Made by a program: the position numbers and the translations under genes | Shown: in pieces, positions 8,126 through 16,937 of the stretch | Position numbering within the stretch: position 1 is the stretch's first letter | Layout of the letters: every line of letters starts with the position of its first letter | From: an uncultured Spirochaetales bacterium | Lineage (GTDB): Bacteria; Spirochaetota; Spirochaetia; Sphaerochaetales; Sphaerochaetaceae | Assembly (NCBI GenBank): GCA_949287505.1 | Contig: CASEGX010000028.1 | Location: forward strand, 1-45,955 | Direction: 5' to 3' | Length of the DNA stretch: 45,955 nucleotides | Notes under the pieces: model-generated | What the model saw: the letters and a program-made list of their open reading frames with translations, nothing else | What the model was told of the DNA's origin: nothing | The model's database searches: none

Positions 8126-9622
8126 ATGAGTGGGAAAACTGTACTTGAGATAAAGAATCTATCCAAATCCTTTGCCAAGAACAGAGTCCTTGATGGCATT
8201 AATCTCACAGTGGAGGAAGGAACTGTATGCGGTCTCATGGGAGAGAACGGTGCAGGAAAATCCACTATGATGAAATGCCTTTTTGGTATTTATGCAAAGG
8301 ATGAAGGACAGATTTCCCTTTTCGGGCATCCGATAGATTTCAAGAATCCGAAGGATGCACTTGAGAATGGTGTTGCTATGGTGCACCAGGAACTTCAGCA
8401 GTGCCTGGACCGCACGGTTATGGATAATCTTTTCCTTGGCCGCTATCCGACGAAGGGCGGAATAGTTGATGAGGCCAGGATGCTTCGCGAGAGCAATAAT
8501 CTGTTTGCCAGGCTGAAGATGAATGTCAACCCGAAGACAGTCATGAGGACAATGTCTGTCTCCCAGAGGCAGATGGTGGAGATTGCTAAGGCTGTCAGTT
8601 ACGATGCCAAGCTTATTGTTCTTGACGAACCTACAAGCTCTCTTACAGAAAGAGAGGTCAAGAAACTTTTCTCAATAGTGGATGATCTGAGGAAACAGGG
8701 AGTTTCCTTTGTATATATTTCTCATAAGATGGATGAGATTTTCGAGATATGTGATGATGTCGCAGTCCTCAGGGATGGCAAGATGATCTTCAAGAAACAT
8801 GTCTCGGATACGAACATGAACGAGCTGATTGCCGCAATGGTCGGCCGTTCTCTGGATAAACGCTTCCCGGATGTTGATAACACCCCTGGAGAAGAGTATC
8901 TGGTCGTGAGCAACCTGAAGACGAAGTTCGCTCCGGTCCTGCATGATATTTCCTTCTCTGTCAGAAAAGGTGAGATATTCGGACTCTATGGACTTGTCGG
9001 TGCAGGAAGGAGCGAGCTGCTTGAGGCTCTGTTCGGAATCAGGACAATTGCAAGCGGTGAAGTGTCTGTGAATGGCAGGAAGCTCCGTTTCCATTCCTCA
9101 AAAGATGCCATGGAGCATTCGTTTGCCCTTGTCACGGAAGAGCGCAAGCTCAACGGTATGTTCGGCAAGGATTCCATCAAATTCAATACGACCATCACTA
9201 ATCTCGAAGCTTACAAGACAATGCATCTTCTCGATAACAAGAAGATGTATGAGGCTACGAACAGGGAGATTGCGGTGATGAACACCAAGTGTGTATCCCC
9301 GGATGAGCTCATCACGGCTTTGTCGGGAGGAAACCAGCAGAAGGTCATCATTGGAAAGTGGATGGAAAGAGCCCCTGATGTGTTCCTGATGGATGAGCCG
9401 ACGAGAGGTATCGATGTCGGTGCGAAATATGAGATCTATCAGTTGATCATCCGCATGGCTAAGGAAGGAAAGACCATAGTCGTGGTTTCTTCTGAAATGC
9501 CGGAGATCCTTGGCATCACGAACAGAATCGCAGTCATGAGCAATCATAGGCTTGCAGGAATCGTGAATACCAGGGAAACGAATCAGGAAGAGCTTCTCAG
9601 GCTCTCTGCAAAGTATCTGTAA
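8126..9622 (+). CDS. mglA: galactose/methyl-galactoside ABC transporter ATPase MglA
   Basis: This 498-residue protein has the two fused ABC domains typical of the CUT2 family, and powers sugar import at the inner face of the membrane. Domain 1 has Walker A GENGAGKST, signature SVSQRQMVEIAKA and Walker B LIVLDEPTSSL. Domain 2 has the degenerate Walker A GLVGAGRSE, signature LSGGNQQKVIIGKW and Walker B VFLMDEPTRGID. The length matches E. coli MglA (506). The ATG at 8126 has GGAAGGA (8116-8121) before it. It sits between mglB and mglC, 11 bases before the latter. Confidence 0.96.
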   Translation: MSGKTVLEIKNLSKSFAKNRVLDGINLTVEEGTVCGLMGENGAGKSTMMKCLFGIYAKDEGQISLFGHPIDFKNPKDALENGVAMVHQELQQCLDRTVMDNLFLGRYPTKGGIVDEARMLRESNNLFARLKMNVNPKTVMRTMSVSQRQMVEIAKAVSYDAKLIVLDEPTSSLTEREVKKLFSIVDDLRKQGVSFVYISHKMDEIFEICDDVAVLRDGKMIFKKHVSDTNMNELIAAMVGRSLDKRFPDVDNTPGEEYLVVSNLKTKFAPVLHDISFSVRKGEIFGLYGLVGAGRSELLEALFGIRTIASGEVSVNGRKLRFHSSKDAMEHSFALVTEERKLNGMFGKDSIKFNTTITNLEAYKTMHLLDNKKMYEATNREIAVMNTKCVSPDELITALSGGNQQKVIIGKWMERAPDVFLMDEPTRGIDVGAKYEIYQLIIRMAKEGKTIVVVSSEMPEILGITNRIAVMSNHRLAGIVNTRETNQEELLRLSAKYL

Positions 9623-9633
9623 GGAGAGGAAAT

Positions 9634-11313
9634 ATGGCTGAAAACAAGGAAATCATAACCCTTGAAGAAAATAAGAAAGTCCAGGAATACTCTGAGAAGC
9701 TTCGTTCTCTCAGGGAAAACGGTGTCACTAAGATAAATGACTGCAAAATTGAGATTGCATCCATTAAAAAAAACAAGCTTCTGGACGAAGGGGAGAGAGC
9801 GAAACGCATTCAGGCTCTCAATGCGGAAATTACCAAGGCAAAGGAAGTTGAGGCAAGGAACAAAGCTGAGATAGCCGCTCTGTCCAGGGAAGCTGTAAGG
9901 TATGTGAACACGGTCTCTAAGGATATAGAGGCTGCTGTGAATGCAAAGCAGAACAAGAGGATGGCAGGGGCAAAGAGCTTCTATGAGAAGGAAGTTGCCC
10001 AGATAAAGACTGAAGCTGATGCAAGGGAAGCAGAGATAAAATCAAAGCTTTCAGGAGGTGACCCTCAGCTTCTTAAAAGCGAGATTGAGATCTGCAAGTA
10101 TGAGCTCAAGAGCGCCCTCTATGATTCAAAGTCAAGATACAAGGATCAGCTCGATAAAGCAAAGGCTGCCAAGCATCAGGCATTTGTCGATCATATCCAG
10201 AAAAACAGGGAGCTGAGAAACGGCAAATCCGCATTCGGAGAGGATGTGAAGATGAAGTGGAAGAATTTCGTGAGGAATTTCACTCCGTCGTCATTCTTCC
10301 TCGCAAACGGTCTTTACATTGCGATTGTCATCTTCTTCATCGTCTGTATCATCGCAGCTCCTCTCATGGGCTCTGGAAATCTTCTCTCGCTTCCCAATAT
10401 CCTCACGATTCTCGAGCAGGCATCGACAAGAATGTTCTATGCCCTTGGTGTCGCAGGTCTGATACTTCTTGCTGGAACAGACCTTTCTATTGGAAGAATG
10501 GTCGCTCTGGGTTCTGTCACGACAGGACTTATCCTTCATCCGGGTATGAATATTGTCTCCCTTTTCGGCATGCCTACCTGGGATTTCTCATCAATACCGA
10601 TGGGTGGAAGGGTCCTGATGGCTCTGCTTCTGGCTGTGGTTCTTTGTGTCTTCTTCAGTGCGGTGGCAGGTTTCTTCACAGCACGTTTCAAGATGCATCC
10701 GTTCATTTCAACAATGGCTAACCAGCTCATCATTTACGGTATGCTCTTCTACGGAACATCCGGTACCCCTGTAGGATCCATAGACAGCGGAATCAGGAGC
10801 CTTATCGGAGGACGCTGGACACTTGGAGTTCTTAATGGCCAGCTCATAACATTCCCCAAGCTCATCATTCCTGCAGTCATCGCAATCATCATCGCATGGC
10901 TTATCTGGAACAAGACCACGTTCGGCAAGAACATGTATGCAGTCGGTGGAAATGCAGAGGCTGCTGCTGTTTCCGGTATCTCAGTATTCTGGGTCACTGT
11001 AGGCGTGTTCATCATGGCCGGTGTCTTCTATGGTTGCGGATCATTTCTGGAAGCTTTCAGGGCAAATGCCTCTGCGGGTACTGGTCAGGGATATGAGATG
11101 GATGCAATCGCGGCCTGTGTTGTCGGTGGAATCTCATTCAATGGCGGTATAGGAAAGATCGGTGGAGCCGCAATAGGCGTTGTCATATTCACCTCATTGA
11201 CCTACTGTCTGACATTCCTCGGCATCGATACAAACCTCCAGTTCGTTTTCAAGGGATTCATTATTCTTGCAGCTGTTTCCCTTGATAGCATCAAGTATCT
11301 GAAGAAGAAATGA
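9634..11313 (+). CDS. mglC: MglC permease with a ~210-residue charged N-terminal extension
   Basis: The C-terminal part, about residues 223-559, is the CUT2 permease with some eight to ten membrane segments, starting at NGLYIAIVIFF and including LAGTDLSIGRMVALGS and VGGNAEAAAVSGI, and ending with the usual GFIILAAV stretch. Before it lie ~210 residues rich in Lys, Glu and Ala (EENKKVQEYSEKLRSLRE, EITKAKEVEARNKAEI), with only the short break LSGGDPQ near residue 140; this reads as long cytoplasmic coiled coil. E. coli MglC has 336 residues and no such part. The ATG at 9634 follows GGAGAGGAAAT, and the extension is in frame with no internal start with a ribosome site that would restore a normal permease. 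It ends the mgl operon. Confidence 0.93.
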   Translation: MAENKEIITLEENKKVQEYSEKLRSLRENGVTKINDCKIEIASIKKNKLLDEGERAKRIQALNAEITKAKEVEARNKAEIAALSREAVRYVNTVSKDIEAAVNAKQNKRMAGAKSFYEKEVAQIKTEADAREAEIKSKLSGGDPQLLKSEIEICKYELKSALYDSKSRYKDQLDKAKAAKHQAFVDHIQKNRELRNGKSAFGEDVKMKWKNFVRNFTPSSFFLANGLYIAIVIFFIVCIIAAPLMGSGNLLSLPNILTILEQASTRMFYALGVAGLILLAGTDLSIGRMVALGSVTTGLILHPGMNIVSLFGMPTWDFSSIPMGGRVLMALLLAVVLCVFFSAVAGFFTARFKMHPFISTMANQLIIYGMLFYGTSGTPVGSIDSGIRSLIGGRWTLGVLNGQLITFPKLIIPAVIAIIIAWLIWNKTTFGKNMYAVGGNAEAAAVSGISVFWVTVGVFIMAGVFYGCGSFLEAFRANASAGTGQGYEMDAIAACVVGGISFNGGIGKIGGAAIGVVIFTSLTYCLTFLGIDTNLQFVFKGFIILAAVSLDSIKYLKKK

Positions 11314-11330
11314 TTTCATCTTCATTTTGG

Positions 11331-11358
11331 AAAAGCTGGGCTCAGGCTCAGCTTTTTC
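11331..11358 (+). terminator. terminator of the mglBAC operon
   Basis: AAAAGCTGGGC (11331-11341), loop TCAG, GCTCAGCTTTT (11346-11356) forms an 11-bp stem with one G.T pair and runs into a T tract. It is only 11 bases before the next ATG. Confidence 0.85.
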
Positions 11359-11369
11359 TCTAAGAAAAT

Positions 11370-12362
11370 ATGAGAAGGATTCCATTAGCCATAATACTGC
11401 TTGCTGTCTTCATGACTGTTTCCTGTGCTCAGGAGAAGGATCTTAAGATAGGTGTTGCCATCTATGATTTCGAGGATTTATTTATATCAGAAGTGAGAAA
11501 TGCCATTGTCGCACGCAGTGAGAATGATATTCCTGTCACTGTCGTGGATGCTGAGGGAAAACAGCAGAGACAGAATGAACAGATAGAGAAGTTCATTGAA
11601 GAGGGATATGACGCTATTATCGTGAATTCTGTCGACAGGACCGCTTCCGGCGTCCTTATAGAGAAGTGCATGCAGAACAATGTTCCTCTGGTTTTCTTCA
11701 ACAGGGAACCTGTCAAGGATGATATGGCCAAATGGGATAAGGTCTATTATGTCGGAGCAAAGGCAGAGGATTCGGGACGCATGGCCGGAGAGCTGATGGC
11801 TTCTTACTGGCTCAGCCATCCGGAAGCAGACAGAAATAAAGACGGTGTGATGCAGTTTGTGGTCATAAAGGGAGAGACAGGGCATCAGGATACCGAGCTC
11901 AGGACTGAGTATTTCATAGAGACGCTTCTTGAGAAAGGCATAGCTCTGGAAAAACTCCATGAGGATACAGGCTCCTGGTCCAGAAGAGAGGGCTATGATG
12001 TCATGCTGTCGTTTATCAGCAGGTCAGGAGACCGCATTGAGGCTGTTTTCGCGAACAATGATGAGATGGCACTCGGTGCGCTTGAGGCCCTGCAGGAGAA
12101 GGGCTATTTCAAAGGCCGTTATATGCCTGTGATAGGAATCGATGGAACACCCGCAGGGAAAGCCGCACTGGAGAATGGGATGCTTCTCGCCACTGTATTC
12201 AATGATGCGGAGAACCAGGGACGGGCGGCGTACAATATTGCCAAAGAACTTGCAGAGGGAAGGGTTCCAGATTCCGATGCTGTGGGGTATGAGATAATTG
12301 ATGGCCGTTATGTCTGGATCCAATACCGTCCGCTTCCAGGTCTTCTTTTATCTGAGAAATGA
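11370..12362 (+). CDS. orphan galactose/glucose-binding lipoprotein, normal domain order
   Basis: This 330-residue protein is MglB-like in the usual order: IGVAIYDFEDLFISEVRNA at the N-terminus, then NVPLVFFNREP, DRNKDGVMQF, GETGHQDTELRT, Trp in DTGSWS, FANNDEMALG, IGIDGTP and VFNDAENQG. All sugar-contact positions are kept. The leader MRRIPLAIILLAVFMTVSCAQ has a relaxed lipobox (TVSC), so it is probably a lipoprotein. It starts 11 bases after the mgl terminator, with only a weak ribosome site (AAGAAA). It has no transporter genes of its own. Its stop is 2 bases from the stop of a convergent histidine-kinase gene. It may serve MglAC as a second receptor, or act as a sugar sensor for the kinase. 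Confidence 0.88.
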   Translation: MRRIPLAIILLAVFMTVSCAQEKDLKIGVAIYDFEDLFISEVRNAIVARSENDIPVTVVDAEGKQQRQNEQIEKFIEEGYDAIIVNSVDRTASGVLIEKCMQNNVPLVFFNREPVKDDMAKWDKVYYVGAKAEDSGRMAGELMASYWLSHPEADRNKDGVMQFVVIKGETGHQDTELRTEYFIETLLEKGIALEKLHEDTGSWSRREGYDVMLSFISRSGDRIEAVFANNDEMALGALEALQEKGYFKGRYMPVIGIDGTPAGKAALENGMLLATVFNDAENQGRAAYNIAKELAEGRVPDSDAVGYEIIDGRYVWIQYRPLPGLLLSEK

Positions 12363-12364
12363 TC

Positions 12365-14125
12365 TTATCTGATTACAACAGGCTGGATCGGAGGAAGATG
12401 AGGTATGACGATTATGACAGATGTTCCCTCATCAAGCTCTGACTCTATGCTCAGTCCGTATTCCTCGCCATATGACAGCTTTATCCTCTCATCGATGTTT
12501 ATAAGGCCAATGCCGTTACCATCCGATATATGGCTTCTTTCCTTCTCCTTGTCCAGGATCGATGAGAGAATTTCAGGAGACATCCCGACACCGTTATCAC
12601 GGACAGTGATCCTGACCTTGTCGTCCTCTGTCGTCTCTGCAGAAATCTCTATAAGGCCTTCTTCCTGAAGATATTTGATTCCATGATAGATTGAATTCTC
12701 GACAATCGGCTGGATGATCAGCTTGATCGTAGGCGTGTTCTCAAGCTCCTCAGGAAGTGTGATCGTGAAACGGAATTTATCCTTGTATCTCATGGACTGG
12801 ATGTCCAGATAGCTTTCTACGTGTGAGAGTTCTTCCTTGAGCGTTATCGTATCGTGGCCTTTTGCTATCGAGATCCTGAAAAGGCTGGCAAGGGCTGTGA
12901 CCATCTTTACAACTCCCTGATTGTTTCCTGTCTCAGCCATCCAGACGACACTGTCCAGAGTGTTGTAGAGAAAATGAGGATTGATTTTCGCCTGCAGTGC
13001 ATCCAGTTCCCTCTGCCTTTTGACAGCCTCTGTTGTCCTTACTTCCTCCATAAGCTCTTCGATGCGCTGGACCATCACCAGGAACGAGTGTGAGAGTGAT
13101 TCGACTTCCTTTGATCCTCCTTGTGTCTCGGAGACACTGAAGTTGCCATCCTGGACCTTTCGCATATCAAGCTCGAGCATTCTGAGTGGTCTTGTGATAT
13201 GCAGGGCGATGGCTCTGGACAGGAGAATTGCGATGGCGATGAAGATGACCATGAGGATGTACAGCGTGATCCTGAATGGCTTCAGCGTTTCAAGAAGCTC
13301 ATCCATGAATGCAACTCCTACAATCCTCCACCTGGTCTGTTCGACTGTCTGTATGATTGTCAGTCTCTCCCTGTCCTCGAATGTTGATGTGTATGAGCCA
13401 TACACATTCCTTCTCACACTCTCCAGATCCTCCTTTTTTGTTCCCTCATCCAGAAGCCTCTCCTTTGGATGATAGACGATGTCACCATCGTTGGAGATTA
13501 TGTAGAGGTATCCTGTCTCTGAAAGGTGTGCGCTTTCCAGAAGCTCCTCGACGAAGTTGAAGTTCAGGTCTATAAGGAGAACCGCGGGGGCTGCCTCACG
13601 GTTTATATCGCCGTAGTTAATCACAGTTGAGTATGAGATTACAGAATCCGCATTCCCTGTGCTGCTGCGATGCGGCCCGGTGAAGAAGAAATCTCCCTCT
13701 CCATCTACTGCTCTTCTGAACCATTGCTCTTCCTGTATCACGTTTCTGTTCATGTTAACCGATGGTTCTGTGGATATTATCGCATTTCCATCCGTGTCAA
13801 ACGCCGTGATACTTACAACATCATCTCTTGAGTTTATAAGGGCTTCAAGCCTTGTCTGTATCTCGTTTGCTGTGAGATTCGACGTAGTACGGGACAGCTC
13901 TCTCACGTAGTCGGAAACATCAATGATGTCCTTGATGTATGTGCTGAGGTTGTTGTTCACCTGTGTGACAATTTCTGAGGCTGAGTCCATTGCATTTTCC
14001 CGTATGGCGTTGGAAACAAACCCGTCTACAAGGGATGCTGTGAGAAGAACGAAGACAGAAATCATCAGAGCCATTGATACGGACATCAGTGTCTTTATTG
14101 ATAATGTCTTCTTCCTTATTCTCAT
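12365..14125 (-). CDS. YesM-type sensor histidine kinase
   Basis: This 586-residue membrane kinase has a first membrane segment (about 13-33), a ~250-residue extracytoplasmic region with the pattern of a dCache domain (ISTEPSVNMN, GDFFFTGPHRS, GYLYIISNDGDIVYHP), a second membrane segment (about 285-307), a HAMP linker, and the His_kinase motif INPHFLYNTLDSV with the phosphoryl-accepting His384. The ATPase domain has PIVENSIYHG, DNGVGM and GNGIGL. Its start overlaps the end of the response-regulator gene by ATGA (14122-14125). Such kinases usually control sugar uptake or degradation genes. The ligand is unknown; the convergent sugar-binding lipoprotein is a candidate periplasmic partner. Confidence 0.93.
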   Translation of the reverse strand: MRIRKKTLSIKTLMSVSMALMISVFVLLTASLVDGFVSNAIRENAMDSASEIVTQVNNNLSTYIKDIIDVSDYVRELSRTTSNLTANEIQTRLEALINSRDDVVSITAFDTDGNAIISTEPSVNMNRNVIQEEQWFRRAVDGEGDFFFTGPHRSSTGNADSVISYSTVINYGDINREAAPAVLLIDLNFNFVEELLESAHLSETGYLYIISNDGDIVYHPKERLLDEGTKKEDLESVRRNVYGSYTSTFEDRERLTIIQTVEQTRWRIVGVAFMDELLETLKPFRITLYILMVIFIAIAILLSRAIALHITRPLRMLELDMRKVQDGNFSVSETQGGSKEVESLSHSFLVMVQRIEELMEEVRTTEAVKRQRELDALQAKINPHFLYNTLDSVVWMAETGNNQGVVKMVTALASLFRISIAKGHDTITLKEELSHVESYLDIQSMRYKDKFRFTITLPEELENTPTIKLIIQPIVENSIYHGIKYLQEEGLIEISAETTEDDKVRITVRDNGVGMSPEILSSILDKEKERSHISDGNGIGLINIDERIKLSYGEEYGLSIESELDEGTSVIIVIPHLPPIQPVVIR

Positions 14126-15699
14126 CTGTTCTTTGTCCTGTACTGTGAAGGTGATAGTCCTATGTTCTTCTTGAATATGAAGGAGAAATAGTTCGGCTCT
14201 GAGAAGCCGGTCTTTTCGGCAATCTCATAGGTTTTCGCATCTGTGTTCTTAAGTAGTTCCTTTGCTTTCTCAAGCCTGACATTTGTCAGATACTGCACGA
14301 AAGATGTTCCGGTTTCCTTCTTGAATGTCGTCGAGAAGTATGCCGGAGATACAGCTATCTCATCTGTTACCTGCTCAAGCCCGAACAGGGGATTGCTGTA
14401 GTTTTCCTTGATGATCCTCTTTGCATTCTCCACAAACTGTATGTGGGAGTTCTCTCTTGCGCCTTCTGCGCTCTCATGTGCCTTTACTGCAAGTTTTGTC
14501 ATCAGAGCCTCGGATCTCGAGAGGCTGTTTGCATGGGAGAGGGAGAGAAACAGATCCTCATCATCGAGCAGTGTCGCCACATTCTTTCCATATGACGAAC
14601 AGATTTCCGATATGATTGAAAGCACGTTGATCACGGTATTCTGAACATTTGGTGTTTCCGTGATTCCCTGGAAAAAGGAATGGACCGCTTTCTCGGTATC
14701 TGCCTTGTTGCCGAATTTTATTGCCAGTACAAGCTCTGTCTTCCGGTCTCCAAGTTTCTCATTGTGATCATTCTCGATTGTTTCGACATCGCTGATGCTT
14801 ATTATGTGCTGCTCTGGGTAGAGCTGTGTGTAGTTCAGGGCCTCGAGCGCGCTTGCATAGGATTCCGGGAGCTTCGTTTCCTCTGTCACGGTCTCTCCGA
14901 TTCCCATGTTGAATGATTTTGCAAAATAATGCTGCAGCCTGGACTGAAGCATGGTAAGGGAGCGGTTCACCTGTTTTGAGAACAGCGAGGAGAATTCCGT
15001 ACTCATGTCTGATGAGAAGATGAGCACCAGCTGGTTCTCATACTGGAAAGGAATAACGCTTCTGTCATTCTCTGTTGCCTCATCAATGAGCTCAGCTGCC
15101 GCAATTGATGATAAAGTCTCTGTCGGCAGGTCGATTATAGCCACACTGTAGAGATTTCCGGAAAGCGGTACTCCGTATTCTTCTGCCTTTTCCTTGATCT
15201 GGGCGGCATCCTGCTTTCTTGTTGGAGAAATGAGGGAGATGAGGAATTTCTCTTTATATACCTCGATTGCATCCCTGTAAAAGCTTTCAAGCTTCTTTCT
15301 GTCGGAGACCTTTGCCCTGTCCTCATCCAGCCGTGCCTTTGTCCGTTTGAGAACTTCCCGCATGGAGTCCACGCTTACCGGTTTGAGCACGTATTCAGCC
15401 ACATCCAGCCTCATTGCCGTCTGCGCGAAGGTGAATTCATCGTAGCCGGAGAGGATAATCACATCCACAGATGATGAGATATTCCTTCTCACTTCCTCGA
15501 TGAGGGCAATGCCATCAAGATATGGCATTCTTATATCAGTGATGATCACATCAGGAATATTCTCGTTCAGGGCATCCAGTGCTTCCATGCCGTTTGAGGC
15601 TTCTCCTATTACGGAGAAACCATATTCATTCCATGGCGTGAGATCTTTTATGGATCTCCTTACTTCATCCTCATCATCTACAAGAAGAATGCTATACAT
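14122..15699 (-). CDS. YesN-type response regulator with AraC DNA-binding domain
   Basis: The 525-residue protein starts with a receiver domain: acidic pair DD at 8-9, phosphorylation site Asp55 in VIITDIRMP, and YVLKPVS with the conserved Lys. A long middle region (about 130-400) of unknown fold is typical of YesN proteins. The last ~100 residues are an AraC-type double helix-turn-helix (LFGLEQVTDEIAVSPAYFST, then SEPNYFSFIFKK and GLSPSQYR). It is the phosphorylation partner of the overlapping kinase gene. Its own ATG shares one base with the stop of the WYL-type gene upstream (TGATG). Binding sites cannot be assigned from sequence alone; the nearby mgl promoter is an obvious candidate. Confidence 0.93.
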   Translation of the reverse strand: MYSILLVDDEDEVRRSIKDLTPWNEYGFSVIGEASNGMEALDALNENIPDVIITDIRMPYLDGIALIEEVRRNISSSVDVIILSGYDEFTFAQTAMRLDVAEYVLKPVSVDSMREVLKRTKARLDEDRAKVSDRKKLESFYRDAIEVYKEKFLISLISPTRKQDAAQIKEKAEEYGVPLSGNLYSVAIIDLPTETLSSIAAAELIDEATENDRSVIPFQYENQLVLIFSSDMSTEFSSLFSKQVNRSLTMLQSRLQHYFAKSFNMGIGETVTEETKLPESYASALEALNYTQLYPEQHIISISDVETIENDHNEKLGDRKTELVLAIKFGNKADTEKAVHSFFQGITETPNVQNTVINVLSIISEICSSYGKNVATLLDDEDLFLSLSHANSLSRSEALMTKLAVKAHESAEGARENSHIQFVENAKRIIKENYSNPLFGLEQVTDEIAVSPAYFSTTFKKETGTSFVQYLTNVRLEKAKELLKNTDAKTYEIAEKTGFSEPNYFSFIFKKNIGLSPSQYRTKNR

Positions 15700-16661
15700 C
15701 AGCGGTACATCCTGAGTATGCTCTCAAGCAGCATTACAAGCTTTTTCCTGAAATTCTCAGGTTCTATAACCCTGACGGCAGTACCGCTTTGTATGATCCT
15801 CAGCATCAGCTCTATCGAATTCTCCGCTTTCATGGTGCAGATCCAGCCTCCGTCGGGGCATCGCTCCAGGAGTGGTTTTTCATGCACGATGGCTGAAAAT
15901 GAATTGAGAGCGCTTTTCTCCCTTATCTTCAGTTTGAGGGGAATCATGTCAATCGCATCGTATTTCTCTTTCTCGGCGTGAGAGAAGGGCTTGAGGTTAT
16001 CCGGAATCGTGTATGTCTCATCCAGCATCCTCGCTTCCGTGATTGAGGCGATATCCAGAGTGATTATATCCTTCGTGTGCCGGAGCCTTCCTGTCACGGT
16101 TATCGGTTTCCTGCCTTCTCCTTCATCCTTGTATCCGATGAAGTATGGGGCTATCTCAATCTCCTCCTTGTCTGGTACAGATGTGGAAATACGCGCGATG
16201 CGCCCTGAGATCCAGCAGTCGATGAGGACTTCGAGGATTTCATTGTAGTGCCCTGTGACATTCCTGTTGTTCTGTATTGTCTGATCTATGCGCTCAGCAA
16301 GATTCAGGGCATTCTCGCTGATTTTCGGTGCATATGAACGCATGTTCATGGCAAGCTTCCTCAGCCCGGAGGCAAGATGAGGGTTTGCGAATTCTGCGGT
16401 GGAGGCAAGGACTTCTGCTCCCATGTTGAACGCAAGGCTTTCATATACGGAAAGCTCCATAGGGGAGGAATCATCATCGTTCTCTCTGAGCTTGATGAGA
16501 TTGTTTTCCTCATAAATACCTATATGCTGTGACAGATTGTCCACATATCTTGATATCGTGGAGCGATGCACTCCCATCCTTCTCGCAATCTCTGCTCTGC
16601 GTATTCCTTCCGGATGTGAACGTAGCAGGAGCTCAAGCTGTGCAATCCTTTCTCCTTTCAT
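15699..16661 (-). CDS. HTH regulator with WYL-type domain
   Basis: This 320-residue protein starts with a winged helix-turn-helix (RRAEIARRMGVHRSTISRYV) followed by a WYL-like region (about 130-230: HYNEILEVLIDCWISGR, ITVTGRLRHTKDIITLDI) and a C-terminal extension (ELMLRIIQSGTAVRVI). WYL regulators bind small ligands or nucleic acid. I chose the ATG at 16661 because GGAGG precedes it by 5 bases; the open frame extends 20 codons further up but without a ribosome site. It is the first gene of a tightly overlapping operon with the YesN/YesM pair, an uncommon combination that suggests it autoregulates the two-component system or adds a second input. Confidence 0.8.
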   Translation of the reverse strand: MKGERIAQLELLLRSHPEGIRRAEIARRMGVHRSTISRYVDNLSQHIGIYEENNLIKLRENDDDSSPMELSVYESLAFNMGAEVLASTAEFANPHLASGLRKLAMNMRSYAPKISENALNLAERIDQTIQNNRNVTGHYNEILEVLIDCWISGRIARISTSVPDKEEIEIAPYFIGYKDEGEGRKPITVTGRLRHTKDIITLDIASITEARMLDETYTIPDNLKPFSHAEKEKYDAIDMIPLKLKIREKSALNSFSAIVHEKPLLERCPDGGWICTMKAENSIELMLRIIQSGTAVRVIEPENFRKKLVMLLESILRMYR

Positions 16662-16691
16662 TGCTTCCTCCGTTTGATATTCTAGCACGTG

Positions 16692-16729
16692 TTGCATCTC
16701 TGTTGCATTCCTTCTTTGCATGATAGTAT
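16692..16729 (+). promoter_or_regulatory. three TTGCAT repeats and slyX promoter
   Basis: TTGCAT occurs at 16692-16697, 16703-16708 and 16716-16721, between the divergent WYL-regulator operon and slyX. The second copy with TAGTAT (16724-16729) can be a -35/-10 pair with a short 15-bp spacer whose start falls on the slyX ATG. On the other strand TAGAAT just upstream of the WYL gene may be its -10. The repeats could be operators of the WYL protein. Confidence 0.35.
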
Positions 16730-16736
16730 TAAAACC

Positions 16737-16934
16737 ATGGAAGAATTAGAGCGTTTAGAAGTGAAGGTAAGCTATCTGGAGAATCTTGCTGAAGAACTGA
16801 ATAATGTCGTTATTGAGCAGGATAAGACGATAATGATGCTGGAAAAAAAGATTGAGATCCTCGAGAAGAAGGTCGAGGACCTTATTGAAGTGACAGGAGA
16901 GGCGAGGCCGAATAGGCGACCGCCTCATTATTGA
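16737..16934 (+). CDS. slyX: SlyX-family small coiled-coil protein
   Basis: The product is 65 residues: MEELERLEVKVSYLENLAEE, followed by a continuous heptad coiled coil (IMMLEKKIEILEKKVEDLIE) and the family's typical end RRPPHY. SlyX proteins are short and of unknown function despite the name. No ribosome site precedes the ATG at 16737 and a promoter is placed to start transcription at it. The stop is 3 bases from the stop of the convergent thioesterase gene. Confidence 0.85.
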   Translation: MEELERLEVKVSYLENLAEELNNVVIEQDKTIMMLEKKIEILEKKVEDLIEVTGEARPNRRPPHY

Positions 16935-16937
16935 TTA

